Part shown: positions 8,122 through 17,958 of the stretch, piece by piece | How positions within the stretch are numbered: position 1 is the first letter of the stretch | How the letters are laid out: each line of letters starts with the position of its first letter | Source: Aphodoplasma sp045626925 | GTDB lineage: Bacteria > Bacillota > Clostridia > UBA1381 > UMGS1253 | Length of the DNA: 44,810 nucleotides | Assembly (NCBI GenBank): GCA_045626925.1 | Contig: JAZUQZ010000019.1 | Coordinates: 1 to 44,810 of the forward strand | Direction of reading: 5' to 3' | Position numbers and translations under genes: made by a program | Notes under the pieces: generated by a model | The model's database searches: none | Told to the model about the DNA's origin: nothing | The model's input: the letters and a program-made list of their open reading frames with translations, nothing else

Positions 8122-9414
8122 ATGAGTGTTAAGGTTGAAAAGGTAGAAACAAATGTAGTTGAACTCGAATTTGAAATAAGCAAAGAGGCTTTCGAGGCAG
8201 CTATGCAGCGTTCGTACATAAAGAACGTAAAAAGTATCAACATTCCCGGTTTCCGCAAGGGTAAAGCGCCGAGAAAGATTGTTGAAAAAATGTATGGTAA
8301 AGAGATTTTTTACGATGATGCTATAAATTTTGCTTTTCCTGATGCATATGAAGAAGCACTAAAGGAGGCAAAGGTTGAGCCTGTATCTCGTCCTGATGTT
8401 GATATTAAACAGTTGCCGGATGAAGAGTCGAATCTTATCTTGACAGCAAAGGTTACTGTAAAGCCTGATGTTAAGATTAGCAAATTTGAAAAAATAGATG
8501 CCAAAAAACCTGAATATCCTGTAAGTGATGAGGATATTGATAACGAACTTAAAAACCGTCAAAATCAAAATGCTCGTATGATTAGCGTTGAGGACCGTGC
8601 AGCGCAAAAAGATGACACTGTTGTTATAGATTTTGAAGGTTTTACTGATGGCGTAGCGTTTGAAGGCGGAAAGGGTGAAAACTTTAACCTTACACTTGGT
8701 TCTGGTCAATTTATTCCTGGTTTTGAAGACCAGCTTATTGGTGCAAACATAGGTGATGATGTTGAAGTTAATGTTACATTCCCTGAAGAGTATCATGCAC
8801 CTGACCTTGCTGGAAAACCGGCATTATTCAAAGTAAAGATTCATAGTATAACAGCAAAGGAGCTTCCTGAGCTTGATGATGAATTTGCAAAAGATGTAAG
8901 CGAGTTTGATACACTTGATGAACTTAAAAACGATATCAGAGCTAAGCTTGAAGAAAATAACGAAAGACGCGCAAAACAAGAGTTTGAGAACAATGTTATT
9001 GACTTTATAATCTCAAAGATGAAAGCTAATATTCCAGAAATAATGTATGAAAATCGCATCGACGAACTTGTTCGTGATTTTGAAATGCGTCTTTCATATC
9101 AGGGGATGAGTCTTGAACAATATCTTGGATATGCAGGCATTGATATGCAGGCTTTCAGAGGTCAGTTTAAAGAACAAGCTGAAAAACAAGTTAAGGGTAT
9201 GCTTGTGCTTGAAGCTATGGCTAAAAAAGAAAAAATTAAGGCACTTAAAGATGATGTTGCAGCTGAATATAAAAAGCTTGCTGAACAGTACAAGATGGAT
9301 GTTGAAAAAGTTAAGAGCTTTATCAGTGAAGAAGACCTTAAGAAAGATATTATTACAAACAAGACAATTGATGCTTTGCTTGCAATGGCAAGTGGCGAAG
9401 AAAAGGCTGAGTAA
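8122..9414 (+). CDS. tig: Trigger factor Tig (ribosome-associated chaperone)
   Basis: Peptidyl-prolyl isomerase and chaperone that binds nascent chains at the ribosome exit tunnel. The 430-residue length is normal. The N-terminal ribosome-docking signature GFRKGKAP is at residues 43-50; an FKBP-type isomerase domain follows at about 165-250 (VVIDFEGFTDG through FIPGFEDQLIG to VTFPEEYHAPDLAGK), then the helical C-terminal substrate cradle. TTGGAGGAAG gives a strong ribosome site. It is followed by clpP and clpX, the classic tig-clpP-clpX order, linking folding of new proteins to their degradation. Confidence 0.97.
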   Translation: MSVKVEKVETNVVELEFEISKEAFEAAMQRSYIKNVKSINIPGFRKGKAPRKIVEKMYGKEIFYDDAINFAFPDAYEEALKEAKVEPVSRPDVDIKQLPDEESNLILTAKVTVKPDVKISKFEKIDAKKPEYPVSDEDIDNELKNRQNQNARMISVEDRAAQKDDTVVIDFEGFTDGVAFEGGKGENFNLTLGSGQFIPGFEDQLIGANIGDDVEVNVTFPEEYHAPDLAGKPALFKVKIHSITAKELPELDDEFAKDVSEFDTLDELKNDIRAKLEENNERRAKQEFENNVIDFIISKMKANIPEIMYENRIDELVRDFEMRLSYQGMSLEQYLGYAGIDMQAFRGQFKEQAEKQVKGMLVLEAMAKKEKIKALKDDVAAEYKKLAEQYKMDVEKVKSFISEEDLKKDIITNKTIDALLAMASGEEKAE

Positions 9415-9455
9415 TTAAAAAATATTATAATATTGTAATGACAGGAGTGAAATGC

Positions 9456-10049
9456 ATGAACATGAGTTTGGTGCCTACAGTTATTGAACAAACGAACCGC
9501 GGCGAGCGCGCGTATGATATTTTTTCGCGTTTGCTTAAAGAAAGAATTATCTTTTTAGGGGAAGAAGTTAACGATGTTACTTCATCGCTTGTTGTTGCTC
9601 AGATGTTATTTTTAGAAAGTGAAGACCCTGACAAAGATATTCAATTTTATATCAATAGTCCGGGCGGTTCTATTACTGCAGGAATGGCGATTTTTGATAC
9701 AATGCAATATATAAAATGCGATGTTTCAACGATTTGCATTGGTATGGCAGCAAGTATGGGTGCATTTCTTCTTGCTGCGGGACAAAAAGGTAAGCGTTTT
9801 GCATTGCCTAATAGTGAAATAATGATTCATCAGCCTCTTGGCGGCATGCAAGGTCAGGCTACAGATATAAAAATACATGCAGACAGAATTATCAAAATTC
9901 GCGATACATTAAACAACATATTAAGCGAAAGAACTGGTCAGCCGATCGAAAAAATCAGATTGGATACAGAGCGTGATAATTTTATGAGTGCAGAAGAAGC
10001 AAAAGCTTATGGCTTGATTGATGAAGTAATTTCGCGCAAAGCGCAATAG
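9456..10049 (+). CDS. clpP: ATP-dependent Clp protease proteolytic subunit ClpP
   Basis: Serine protease that forms the double-heptamer barrel fed by ClpX or other Clp ATPases. Numbered from the ATG at 9456, the catalytic triad is S100 (GMAASMGAF), H125 (IMIHQPLGG) and D174 (ERDNFMSAE), and the 197-residue length is standard. I prefer 9456 over the in-frame ATG at 9438 because AGGAG lies 8 bases upstream of it. The NMSLVPTVIEQT beginning is typical and would include a short propeptide. It sits between tig and clpX. Confidence 0.96.
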   Translation: MNMSLVPTVIEQTNRGERAYDIFSRLLKERIIFLGEEVNDVTSSLVVAQMLFLESEDPDKDIQFYINSPGGSITAGMAIFDTMQYIKCDVSTICIGMAASMGAFLLAAGQKGKRFALPNSEIMIHQPLGGMQGQATDIKIHADRIIKIRDTLNNILSERTGQPIEKIRLDTERDNFMSAEEAKAYGLIDEVISRKAQ

Positions 10050-10069
10050 TTTTATTATGAGGTGAACGG

Positions 10070-11368
10070 ATGTCTGGCAATAAAACATCAAATAATCCAA
10101 AACAATTAAAATGTTCTTTTTGTGGCAAGTCACAAGATTCTGTGAAAAAACTTGTGGCAGGTCCTGATGTGTACATTTGTGATGAGTGCATTATGCTATG
10201 TCAAAGTGTCCTTGACGGAGAGTTTGAATCGGGCGCAATGGATATGGATTTTGAAAGTATACCAAAGCCAAAAAAAATCAAGGAAATACTTGACCAATAT
10301 GTAATCGGGCAGGAACAGGCGAAAAAAGCCATGTCAGTTGCTGTTTATAATCATTATAAGCGCATAGAACATGAAAATTATATAGACGATGTTGAGCTTC
10401 AAAAGAGTAATATTCTTCTTTTGGGCCCTACGGGCTCGGGCAAGACATTTATTGCACAGACGCTTGCAAAGATATTAAATGTTCCGTTTGCAATCGCGGA
10501 TGCGACATCGTTAACTGAGGCCGGATATGTCGGCGAGGATGTTGAAAATATACTTTTAAAGCTTATACAGGCCGCTGATTATGATATCGAGCTGGCAGAA
10601 AAAGGTATTATATACATTGATGAGATTGATAAAATTTCGAAAAAATCGGAAAATGTATCGATTACTCGAGATGTAAGCGGCGAGGGTGTCCAACAAGCTC
10701 TTTTAAAAATCCTTGAAGGAACGGTTGCGTCTGTTCCGCCACAAGGTGGACGCAAGCATCCACAACAAGAATGTATCCAAATTGATACTACAAATATTTT
10801 GTTCATATGCGGCGGTGCATTTGATGGTATTGAAAAAATTATAAATGCACGCACAGGCAAAAACTCTATTGGTTTTGGCGCAAAAGTCGAAAGCAAGAAA
10901 AAACTCGACCTTGGTAAAGTGTTAAAAGATATTACGCCACAAGATTTATTAAAGTTTGGTTTGATACCGGAGTTTGTAGGCCGTTTGCCAATTATTGCAA
11001 CACTTGATAATCTTGATAAGGAAGCACTTGTCAAGATTCTTACAGAGCCAAAAAATGCGCTTGTTAAGCAGTATCAAAAGCTTTTTGATATGGATGATGT
11101 ATATCTTGAATTTGACCATGAAGCAATTGAGGCAATTGCCGAAAAAGCACATGAGCGCAACACGGGTGCTCGTGGTCTTCGTTCAATTGTTGAAGAAATT
11201 ATGATGGATATTATGTTTGAAATTCCATCTGATGAAACGATTGAAAGATGTATAGTACATGCTGATACCGTATTAAAAGGTGATGTGCCCGAAATAATAC
11301 GCAACAAAGCAAAGAAAAAAAGTGCGTCATACAAGTCTCAAAAAGTGGATGACCGTGATATTGGATAA
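10070..11368 (+). CDS. clpX: ATP-dependent Clp protease ATP-binding subunit ClpX
   Basis: AAA+ unfoldase that recognises tagged or regulatory substrates and threads them into ClpP. The 432-residue sequence shows the N-terminal zinc-binding domain (C15, C18, C37, C40), Walker A GPTGSGKT at 119-126, Walker B IIYIDEID at about 180-187, the RKH pore loop at 228-230 and the IGF loop at 267-269 that docks ClpX on ClpP. All key parts are present, so it should pair with the ClpP encoded just upstream. The ribosome site GAGGTGA precedes the ATG. Confidence 0.97.
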   Translation: MSGNKTSNNPKQLKCSFCGKSQDSVKKLVAGPDVYICDECIMLCQSVLDGEFESGAMDMDFESIPKPKKIKEILDQYVIGQEQAKKAMSVAVYNHYKRIEHENYIDDVELQKSNILLLGPTGSGKTFIAQTLAKILNVPFAIADATSLTEAGYVGEDVENILLKLIQAADYDIELAEKGIIYIDEIDKISKKSENVSITRDVSGEGVQQALLKILEGTVASVPPQGGRKHPQQECIQIDTTNILFICGGAFDGIEKIINARTGKNSIGFGAKVESKKKLDLGKVLKDITPQDLLKFGLIPEFVGRLPIIATLDNLDKEALVKILTEPKNALVKQYQKLFDMDDVYLEFDHEAIEAIAEKAHERNTGARGLRSIVEEIMMDIMFEIPSDETIERCIVHADTVLKGDVPEIIRNKAKKKSASYKSQKVDDRDIG

Positions 11369-11382
11369 AAAGCAATTTTTAC

Positions 11383-11410
11383 AGCGCCCAAACAAAATTG
11401 GGCGCTGATT
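11383..11410 (+). terminator. Intrinsic terminator after clpX
   Basis: Perfect 9-bp stem AGCGCCCAA / TTGGGCGCT (11383-11391 and 11398-11406) with an ACAAAA loop, followed by GATTTT. It separates tig-clpP-clpX from lon, which has its own promoter. Confidence 0.85.
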
Positions 11411-11437
11411 TTATAATGTATAATTGCATAAAAATAC

Positions 11438-11466
11438 TTGTAAATGTTTTTTAAACGGCGTATAAT
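11438..11466 (+). promoter_or_regulatory. Sigma-A-type promoter of lon
   Basis: TTGTAA at 11438-11443, a 17-base spacer and TATAAT at 11461-11466, about 40 bases before the lon start. Confidence 0.75.
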
Positions 11467-11505
11467 ATAAGTGGATGTAATTTACAAACAAAAAGGAGAA
11501 AGCAA

Positions 11506-13923
11506 ATGTTTGATAATATAGAAAATATAAATCAAATGCCTATGATGGCAATGCGTGGAATAGTTGTGTTTCCGTATATGATTACGCATTTTGATGTTGG
11601 GAGAGAGAAGTCTGTAAAAGCACTTGAAGCTGCTATGGCGAGTGACCAGACAATTTTTTTGGTTGCTCAAAAAGATATTGATATTGATTTGCCTGTTGCA
11701 GAAGATTTGTATGAAGTGGGCACAATTGCAAAGATTAAGCAAGTTGTAAAATTGCCAGGCGATTCTGTGCGTATTTTAGTAGAAGGTGTATGTAGAGCGA
11801 AAATTGAAAGCGTCACATCACAAGAACCTTATTTTATATGTGATGTTGCAAAGATAAATGAGGAAGCTGAGGACGAGATTGTTTCAAATGCGCTTTTGAG
11901 ACAATTGAGAGATGTTTTTGAGCAATATTTTTCATTCAATAATAAGATAAATTCTGAATCTATGATGTCGATTATTGCAATCGATGATATATCAAAACTT
12001 GTTGATGTAATTGTGTCGAATGTTAACTTGAAATATACTGATAAACAGATTATTTTGGAAACATCGAAAATTTTTGATAGAGTTACAAGGCTTATTGCGA
12101 TTTTGAAAAATGAGATTGAAATTATCAGACTTGAACAAAATATTTCAGAAAAGGTAAAGACTCAAATCGACAAAAGCCAACGAGAATATTATCTTCGCGA
12201 GCAACTCAAGGTTATTTCGGATGAACTTGGGGATAAAGAGGGTATCAACGAAGAAATCAAAGAATATAACAAAAAAATAGAAGAGTTAGAACTTACAGGT
12301 GCAGTGAAAGAAAAAATATCAAAAGAGGTTTCGCGTTTATTAAAGCTTCCGTCGGGGTCGCCTGATGGTGCGGTGGCACGAAATTATCTTGATTTGGTGC
12401 TTGAGTTGCCGTGGAACATTTCTACAAAGGAACGAATTGATATTATAAAGGCGGAAAAAATCCTAAATGCTGACCATTATGGCCTTGAAAAAGTTAAAAA
12501 ACGCGTGCTTGAATATCTTGCCGTGAGAAAGCTTGCAAAAAATGCGCCTTCTCCTATTTTGTGTTTTATAGGGCCTCCGGGAGTCGGCAAAACTTCTATT
12601 GCAAAATCAATAGCAGAGTCACTAAATAGAAATTATGTACGAATATCCTTGGGTGGCGTGCGCGACGAGGCAGACATTCGTGGTCATAGAAAGACATATA
12701 TCGGCTCAATGCCCGGTAGAATTATGAACGCAATCAAGCTTGCTAAGAGTAATAATCCGCTTATGCTTCTTGATGAAATTGATAAAATGGGTAACGATTT
12801 TCGCGGAGATCCTTCTGCTGCAATGCTTGAGGTGCTTGATGCAGAACAGAACTTTGCTTTCCGCGACCATTATTTAGAGGTTCCTTTCGATTTATCAAAA
12901 GTAATGTTTGTTACTACTGCAAATACGCTTGATACGATTCCATCAGCGTTGCTTGATCGGATGGAAGTCATAAACATAAGCGGTTATACTACCGAAGAAA
13001 AACTTAATATTGCAAAAAAATATATTATCCCAAAGCAAATGAAGAGCCATGGATTAAAAAAATCACAGCTTTCATTTAACGATGATGCGATTGTGGATAT
13101 TATTGAATATTATACTCGTGAGGCCGGCGTAAGAAATATGGAACGCGAGATTGCAAATCTTTGCAGAAAAGCTGCAAAAACACTTGTTTCAAGCAAAACT
13201 TTGAATGTTGATATTACAAAAGACTCTCTTGAAGAATACCTTGGCAAAAAGAAGTTTTTGTTTGACAAGGTTGAAAAAGATGATGAGATAGGTGTTGTGC
13301 GTGGTCTTGCGTGGACAAGTGTCGGTGGCGATACATTATCAGTTGAAGTAAATACAATGCCGGGTACGGGCAAAATTGAACTTACCGGTAGCCTTGGTGA
13401 TGTGATGAAAGAATCGGCAAAAGCTGCAATAACTTATGTGCGTTCAAAAGCAGATGCGCTTGGGATTGACCCGTTATTTTATCAGGGCGTCGATATTCAT
13501 ATACATGTTCCGGAGGGTGCTGTACCAAAAGATGGCCCATCAGCAGGCATTACAATAGCTTGTGCAGTGGTTTCTGCATTGAGTGGTCGCAAGGCATTTT
13601 CGAATGTTGCTATGACGGGGGAAATTACACTTCGAGGGCGCGTTTTGCCAATAGGCGGTCTTAAGGAAAAGTCGCTTGCGGCATATAGGGCAGGGGTTAA
13701 AGTTGTAATCATTCCTGATGAAAATCGTCGTGACCTCGATGAAATATCGGATACAGTTAAAAATGCGATTGATTTTGTGCCTGTAAAAAGTATGGATGAA
13801 GTGCTTGCGATTGCGCTATCCAAAAATAAAAAGTATGGCTTTAAGCTCGAAATGGCACCAAAACAATTAGTAATAGGAAACAATGTCAAAACTGACAATA
13901 ATATCGAGACCATAAGACAGTGA
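11506..13923 (+). CDS. lon: ATP-dependent protease Lon (endopeptidase La)
   Basis: Homohexameric cytoplasmic AAA+ serine protease for misfolded and regulatory proteins. 805 residues with the LonA order: N-terminal substrate-recognition domain (from about residue 6, MPMMAMRGIVVFPYM), a coiled region, an AAA+ module with Walker A GPPGVGKT at about 356-363, and a C-terminal protease domain with the Ser-Lys dyad S679 (KDGPSAG) and K722 (GGLKEKS). The ribosome site is AAAAGGAGAAA. engB follows after 26 bases, an arrangement common in Firmicutes where lon and engB (ysxC) are neighbours. Confidence 0.97.
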   Translation: MFDNIENINQMPMMAMRGIVVFPYMITHFDVGREKSVKALEAAMASDQTIFLVAQKDIDIDLPVAEDLYEVGTIAKIKQVVKLPGDSVRILVEGVCRAKIESVTSQEPYFICDVAKINEEAEDEIVSNALLRQLRDVFEQYFSFNNKINSESMMSIIAIDDISKLVDVIVSNVNLKYTDKQIILETSKIFDRVTRLIAILKNEIEIIRLEQNISEKVKTQIDKSQREYYLREQLKVISDELGDKEGINEEIKEYNKKIEELELTGAVKEKISKEVSRLLKLPSGSPDGAVARNYLDLVLELPWNISTKERIDIIKAEKILNADHYGLEKVKKRVLEYLAVRKLAKNAPSPILCFIGPPGVGKTSIAKSIAESLNRNYVRISLGGVRDEADIRGHRKTYIGSMPGRIMNAIKLAKSNNPLMLLDEIDKMGNDFRGDPSAAMLEVLDAEQNFAFRDHYLEVPFDLSKVMFVTTANTLDTIPSALLDRMEVINISGYTTEEKLNIAKKYIIPKQMKSHGLKKSQLSFNDDAIVDIIEYYTREAGVRNMEREIANLCRKAAKTLVSSKTLNVDITKDSLEEYLGKKKFLFDKVEKDDEIGVVRGLAWTSVGGDTLSVEVNTMPGTGKIELTGSLGDVMKESAKAAITYVRSKADALGIDPLFYQGVDIHIHVPEGAVPKDGPSAGITIACAVVSALSGRKAFSNVAMTGEITLRGRVLPIGGLKEKSLAAYRAGVKVVIIPDENRRDLDEISDTVKNAIDFVPVKSMDEVLAIALSKNKKYGFKLEMAPKQLVIGNNVKTDNNIETIRQ

Positions 13924-13949
13924 TTTGACGATGCAAGGGGAGGGAAAAC

Positions 13950-14549
13950 ATGAACATTCACAACGCTGACATTTCAATTTCGGCGGTTTCACCGGCGCAG
14001 TATCCCAAAACAACTGTGCCTGAATTTGCGTTTGCAGGGCGCTCAAATGTGGGCAAATCATCACTTATAAATAAGCTTTTGAACCGCAAATCACTTGCAA
14101 GGGTAAGCGCATCACCCGGCAAAACTGCCACAATAAATTTTTATAATGTCGATGATTCTATTTTTCTTGTTGATTTGCCCGGTTATGGATATGCAAGTCG
14201 TTCCAAAGCTGAAATAAAGAAATGGGGAGATATGATTGAAACATATCTTAATGGCAGAGAACAGCTATATCAAGTGTTTTTGCTTGTTGACAGCCGTCAC
14301 AAACCTACAGACCAGGACAAAATGATGCTTAGATGGATACGCGCATGTCAGGAAAATGTTGTTGTAATTGCTACAAAAACTGATAAAATTTCTAAAAAAC
14401 AACTTGAAGAAAATCTTGAAATGATAAATGAAACTCTAAGTCTTACTGACGATGATTTGCTTGTTCCTTTTTCCACAAAAAATGATGAAGGAAAATTTAC
14501 AATTTGGGATATTATAAATTTGCTTCGTACAAATGACGGGGAGTATTAG
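13950..14549 (+). CDS. engB: Ribosome biogenesis GTPase EngB/YsxC
   Basis: Small TRAFAC-class GTPase of 199 residues needed for late 50S ribosomal subunit assembly. G-motifs are visible: G1 GRSNVGKSS (about residues 30-38), a threonine for G2 in the SPGKTATINFY segment, G3 DLPGYGYA, and G4 TKTDK. The ribosome site AGGGGAGGG is strong. It is read with lon from the same promoter; the next gene, hisS, is separated by 182 bases with its own promoter. Confidence 0.96.
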   Translation: MNIHNADISISAVSPAQYPKTTVPEFAFAGRSNVGKSSLINKLLNRKSLARVSASPGKTATINFYNVDDSIFLVDLPGYGYASRSKAEIKKWGDMIETYLNGREQLYQVFLLVDSRHKPTDQDKMMLRWIRACQENVVVIATKTDKISKKQLEENLEMINETLSLTDDDLLVPFSTKNDEGKFTIWDIINLLRTNDGEY

Positions 14550-14610
14550 GCTACAGTGATTATATTATGTAAACTATGCTGTAAAAAATAACTACATAAA
14601 AGTAAAAAAC

Positions 14611-14639
14611 TTGACTTTATAGACAAAAAACGATAAAAT
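14611..14639 (+). promoter_or_regulatory. Sigma-A-type promoter of hisS-aspS
   Basis: TTGACT at 14611-14616, a 17-base spacer and TAAAAT at 14634-14639. A second, weaker candidate (TTGTGA at 14681-14686, 18 bases, TATAAT at 14705-14710) lies just before the hisS ribosome site, so two start points are possible. Confidence 0.7.
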
Positions 14640-14654
14640 ATTTATTGTGAAATT

Positions 14655-14680
14655 TCTCCCAATTTGGGGAGGAGTTTGTT
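14655..14680 (+). terminator. Short hairpin in the hisS leader
   Basis: CTCCC / GGGAG stem with a short loop, followed by GAGTTTGTTTT. It may end the lon-engB transcript or act as a weak attenuator for the promoter at 14611. I looked for T-box features (a conserved TGGnACCGCG-type box and a long leader) and found none. Confidence 0.4.
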
Positions 14681-14731
14681 TTGTGAATCTTTTATGACTT
14701 ATTATATAATACAAGTTTTGGAGGAAAAAAC

Positions 14732-15982
14732 ATGCTTACAAAAGCGCCGCGAGGCACAAGCGATATAATTTCACCTGATAGCAGCAAATGGCAGTATATC
14801 GAAGCCAAAGCAAGAGATATATGTCGTCGTTTTGGTTTTGGTGAGGTTCGAACACCTACATTTGAGCATACAGAGCTGTTTTTGCGTGGTGTAGGTGATA
14901 CAACCGATGTTGTTGAAAAACAAATGTATACATTTGACGATAAAGGTGGTCGAAGCATTACACTCAGACCGGAGGGGACAGCGTCAGCAGCCCGTGCTTA
15001 TATAGAACATAATCTTGGTGCACAATCATTACCGGTTAAATTGTTCTATACGATACCGTGTTTTCGATATGAAAAACCACAGGCAGGACGATTTCGTGAG
15101 TTCCATCAGTTTGGTGTTGAGGTTTTTGGTTCTGATAAACCAAGTGCAGATATAGAAATTATTTCACTTGCAATTATGTACTTGAATGAGCTTGGATTAA
15201 GTGATTTAACGCTTAGTATAAATTCGATAGGTTGTCCTCAATGCAGAAAAAAATATAATGATATACTTATAGAATATTTCAAAAAAAATTATGATGAGCT
15301 TTGCGACACATGCAAGGGCAGACTCGAACGCAATCCTCTTCGTATTCTTGATTGTAAATCGCCAATATGTGGCGCACTTGCTAAAAATGCACCAAAGCTT
15401 ATTGATTATATTTGTGATGAATGTGGCGAACATTTTGAAACGGTTAAAGCAGGGCTTGATGCAATGGGGATTTCGTATGTGATTGACCCTGATATTGTAC
15501 GCGGTCTTGATTATTATACAAAAACAGTTTTTGAAATATCATCAAATGATATCGGTTCACAGTCGGCCGTGTGTGGCGGTGGCAGATATGACGGCTTGAT
15601 TGAAGAACTTGGCGGTGGAGCTACCCCGGGAATTGGATTTGCACTTGGTATTGAGCGTTTGATTATGGTTATGCAAAACAAAGGCCTTTGTTTTGGAGAG
15701 ATTGAAGCGCCAAAGTTATTTGTTGCAAGCATTGGTGAAAAAGCTGATATTTATGCTGAAAAACTTGTATATGATTTGCGAAAGACTGGAATTATATGCG
15801 AAAAAGACCGTATGGGAAGAAGTCTTAAGGCGCAAATGAAATATGCTGATAAATCAGGCTTTTTGTATACTGTAGTGCTTGGTGATGACGAAATTGATAA
15901 GAACGAAGCAACGATTAAAAACATGAACGATGGAGAAACTTGTGTTGTATCACTTGATAAACTTGTTGATTATTTAAAATAA
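14732..15982 (+). CDS. hisS: Histidine-tRNA ligase HisS
   Basis: Class II aminoacyl-tRNA synthetase charging tRNA-His, 416 residues, the standard bacterial size. Visible motifs are the N-terminal APRGTSDI, motif 2 around CFRYEKPQAGRFREFHQFG, the histidine-specific VRGLDYYTKTVFE stretch and motif 3 GIGFALGIERL. The C-terminal anticodon-binding domain follows from about residue 325. TTTTGGAGG is the ribosome site. aspS follows after 18 bases, a common Firmicutes hisS-aspS pair. Confidence 0.97.
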   Translation: MLTKAPRGTSDIISPDSSKWQYIEAKARDICRRFGFGEVRTPTFEHTELFLRGVGDTTDVVEKQMYTFDDKGGRSITLRPEGTASAARAYIEHNLGAQSLPVKLFYTIPCFRYEKPQAGRFREFHQFGVEVFGSDKPSADIEIISLAIMYLNELGLSDLTLSINSIGCPQCRKKYNDILIEYFKKNYDELCDTCKGRLERNPLRILDCKSPICGALAKNAPKLIDYICDECGEHFETVKAGLDAMGISYVIDPDIVRGLDYYTKTVFEISSNDIGSQSAVCGGGRYDGLIEELGGGATPGIGFALGIERLIMVMQNKGLCFGEIEAPKLFVASIGEKADIYAEKLVYDLRKTGIICEKDRMGRSLKAQMKYADKSGFLYTVVLGDDEIDKNEATIKNMNDGETCVVSLDKLVDYLK

Positions 15983-16000
15983 ATATTGGAGTTGATTTAG

Positions 16001-17794
16001 ATGGATATCACAATGGATACTTTGCGTGGCATTAAGCGTAGTCATTATTGCGGACAGCTTTCAGAGACAAATGTTGGACAAACTGTTACTGTTATGGGAT
16101 GGGTTGATGTATATCGCAATTTAGGTTCGCTTATATTTGTAGATTTGCGTGACAGATATGGCAAAATTCAGCTTTCTTTTGATACGGATGTTAATAAGGA
16201 ACTGTTTGATAAAGCGGCATCACTTAGAAATGAATTTGTTATAGCTGCAGTTGGCGAGGTTGTGTTGCGTAGTGCTCCAAACCCAAAAATCCCAACGGGC
16301 ACAATTGAAATCAAAGTTAGTGAATTGCGTATTTTGAGCAAATCGGAAACACCTCCGTTTGAAATCAAAGACGAAACAGATGTAAAAGATGAATTGCGTC
16401 TAAAATATCGTTATCTTGATTTGCGTCGTCAACCGATGCATAAAAACCTTGTTTTAAGACATAAAATAGCAAAAATTGCACGCGATTTCTATGATGAAAA
16501 CGGTTTTCTTGAGATAGAAACACCAATTTTAACAAAGAGTACACCTGAAGGTGCGCGTGACTATCTTGTGCCGAGTCGTATTCATAATGGAAAGTTTTAT
16601 GCGCTTCCGCAGTCGCCACAGCTTTATAAGCAGATTTTGATGTTGTCCGGAATGGACAGATATTTCCAAATTGCTAAATGCTTTCGTGATGAGGATTTGC
16701 GCGCTGATAGACAACCGGAGTTTACACAAATTGACCTTGAAATGTCATTTGTAGAGATTGATGATGTAATTGAAGTGAATGAGCGCATGATTGCACGCGT
16801 ATTTAAAGAGGTTATGGGTATCGATATCCAGACTCCATTTATGCGTATGCCGTATAAGGAGGCTATGGAGCGCTTCGGTTCTGACAAGCCTGATACACGC
16901 TTTGCTCTTGAGATTGTAAATATAAGCGATATCGTAAAGGATTGTGGCTTTGGTGTATTTACAGGAGCAATTGCAAACGGTGGCAGTGTGCGCGCAATAA
17001 AAATTGATGGCGGCGCAGACAAGCTTAGTCGTAAAGACCTTGATTCACTTGGTGAGTTTGTAAAAATATATCGTGCAAAAGGACTTGCATGGATGGTGCG
17101 TGAACAAGATTCTGTTCGTTCACCTATTGCAAAATTCCTTTCTGATGATGAAATAAGCGCTATTTTTGAGAAAATGGACGCTAAAGTAGGGGACACAGTT
17201 GTATTTGTTGCCGATAGTGACAAAGTTGTATTTGATTCTTTGGGTGCACTTCGTTGCGAAATTGCACAAAGACTTGATTTGATTGATAAAAATAAGTTTA
17301 ATTTATTGTGGGTTACAGAGTTTCCGCTACTTGAGTATGATGAGGAAGAGAAGCGTTATGTTGCAATGCATCATCCTTTTACATCGCCAATGGATGAAGA
17401 CCTTGATTTGCTCGATACTGAACCGGGCAAGGTTCGCGCCAAAGCGTATGACATTATATTAAATGGATGTGAGCTTGGTGGTGGCAGCATTAGAATATTT
17501 AACTCTGAATTACAACAAAAAATGTTTGAAATTATTGGACTTGATAAAGAGGAGGCTTGGGCACGCTTTGGCTACTTGCTTGAGGCGTTTAAGTATGGAA
17601 CACCACCGCATGGTGGTATGGCATATGGCCTTGATAGATTTGTAATGCTTCTGTGTGGGGCAGAGTCAATTCGTGAAGTTATTGCATTTCCAAAAGTTCA
17701 AAATGCATCAGAACTTATGACAAACGCTCCTGATGTTGTATATGATAAGCAACTTGGAGAATTAGGAATAAAACTTATTAAAGAAAAAGAATAA
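16001..17794 (+). CDS. aspS: Aspartate-tRNA ligase AspS
   Basis: Class IIb synthetase of 597 residues. An N-terminal OB-fold anticodon-binding domain (GWVDVYRNLGSLIFVDLRDRYG) is followed by the catalytic core (RYLDLRR, PQSPQLYKQILM, AKCFRDEDLRADRQPEFTQ), the bacterial-type GAD insertion domain in the middle, and motif 3 GGMAYGLDRFVM near the C-terminus. Length and the insertion mark the bacterial type. Whether it is discriminating or also charges tRNA-Asn cannot be decided here, since no gatCAB is in the window. It ends shortly before a strong terminator. Confidence 0.97.
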   Translation: MDITMDTLRGIKRSHYCGQLSETNVGQTVTVMGWVDVYRNLGSLIFVDLRDRYGKIQLSFDTDVNKELFDKAASLRNEFVIAAVGEVVLRSAPNPKIPTGTIEIKVSELRILSKSETPPFEIKDETDVKDELRLKYRYLDLRRQPMHKNLVLRHKIAKIARDFYDENGFLEIETPILTKSTPEGARDYLVPSRIHNGKFYALPQSPQLYKQILMLSGMDRYFQIAKCFRDEDLRADRQPEFTQIDLEMSFVEIDDVIEVNERMIARVFKEVMGIDIQTPFMRMPYKEAMERFGSDKPDTRFALEIVNISDIVKDCGFGVFTGAIANGGSVRAIKIDGGADKLSRKDLDSLGEFVKIYRAKGLAWMVREQDSVRSPIAKFLSDDEISAIFEKMDAKVGDTVVFVADSDKVVFDSLGALRCEIAQRLDLIDKNKFNLLWVTEFPLLEYDEEEKRYVAMHHPFTSPMDEDLDLLDTEPGKVRAKAYDIILNGCELGGGSIRIFNSELQQKMFEIIGLDKEEAWARFGYLLEAFKYGTPPHGGMAYGLDRFVMLLCGAESIREVIAFPKVQNASELMTNAPDVVYDKQLGELGIKLIKEKE

Positions 17795-17805
17795 TTAGTT
17801 TTCAC

Positions 17806-17853
17806 AAAAACCCCTTATACTTACTAATAAAATAGGTAGGTATAGGGGGTTTT
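17806..17853. terminator. Bidirectional terminator between aspS and ytxC
   Basis: AAAACCCCTTATACTTAC and GTAGGTATAGGGGGTTTT form a long stem around an AATAAAAT loop, with T runs on both strands. It stands at the point where plus-strand and minus-strand genes converge. Confidence 0.85.
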
Positions 17854-17958
17854 GCAATAATTCTTGTTATTTTTAAATAAATCTAAATTCGATAAATTGT
17901 TCTTTATCTAATTTAGAAGTATATTTTATTGTATTATTTAATCGGATTTAGCAACGGG

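Noticed and set aside
14640..14731. T-box leader before hisS
   Set aside because: The leader is too short and lacks the conserved T-box sequence; only a small hairpin is present.
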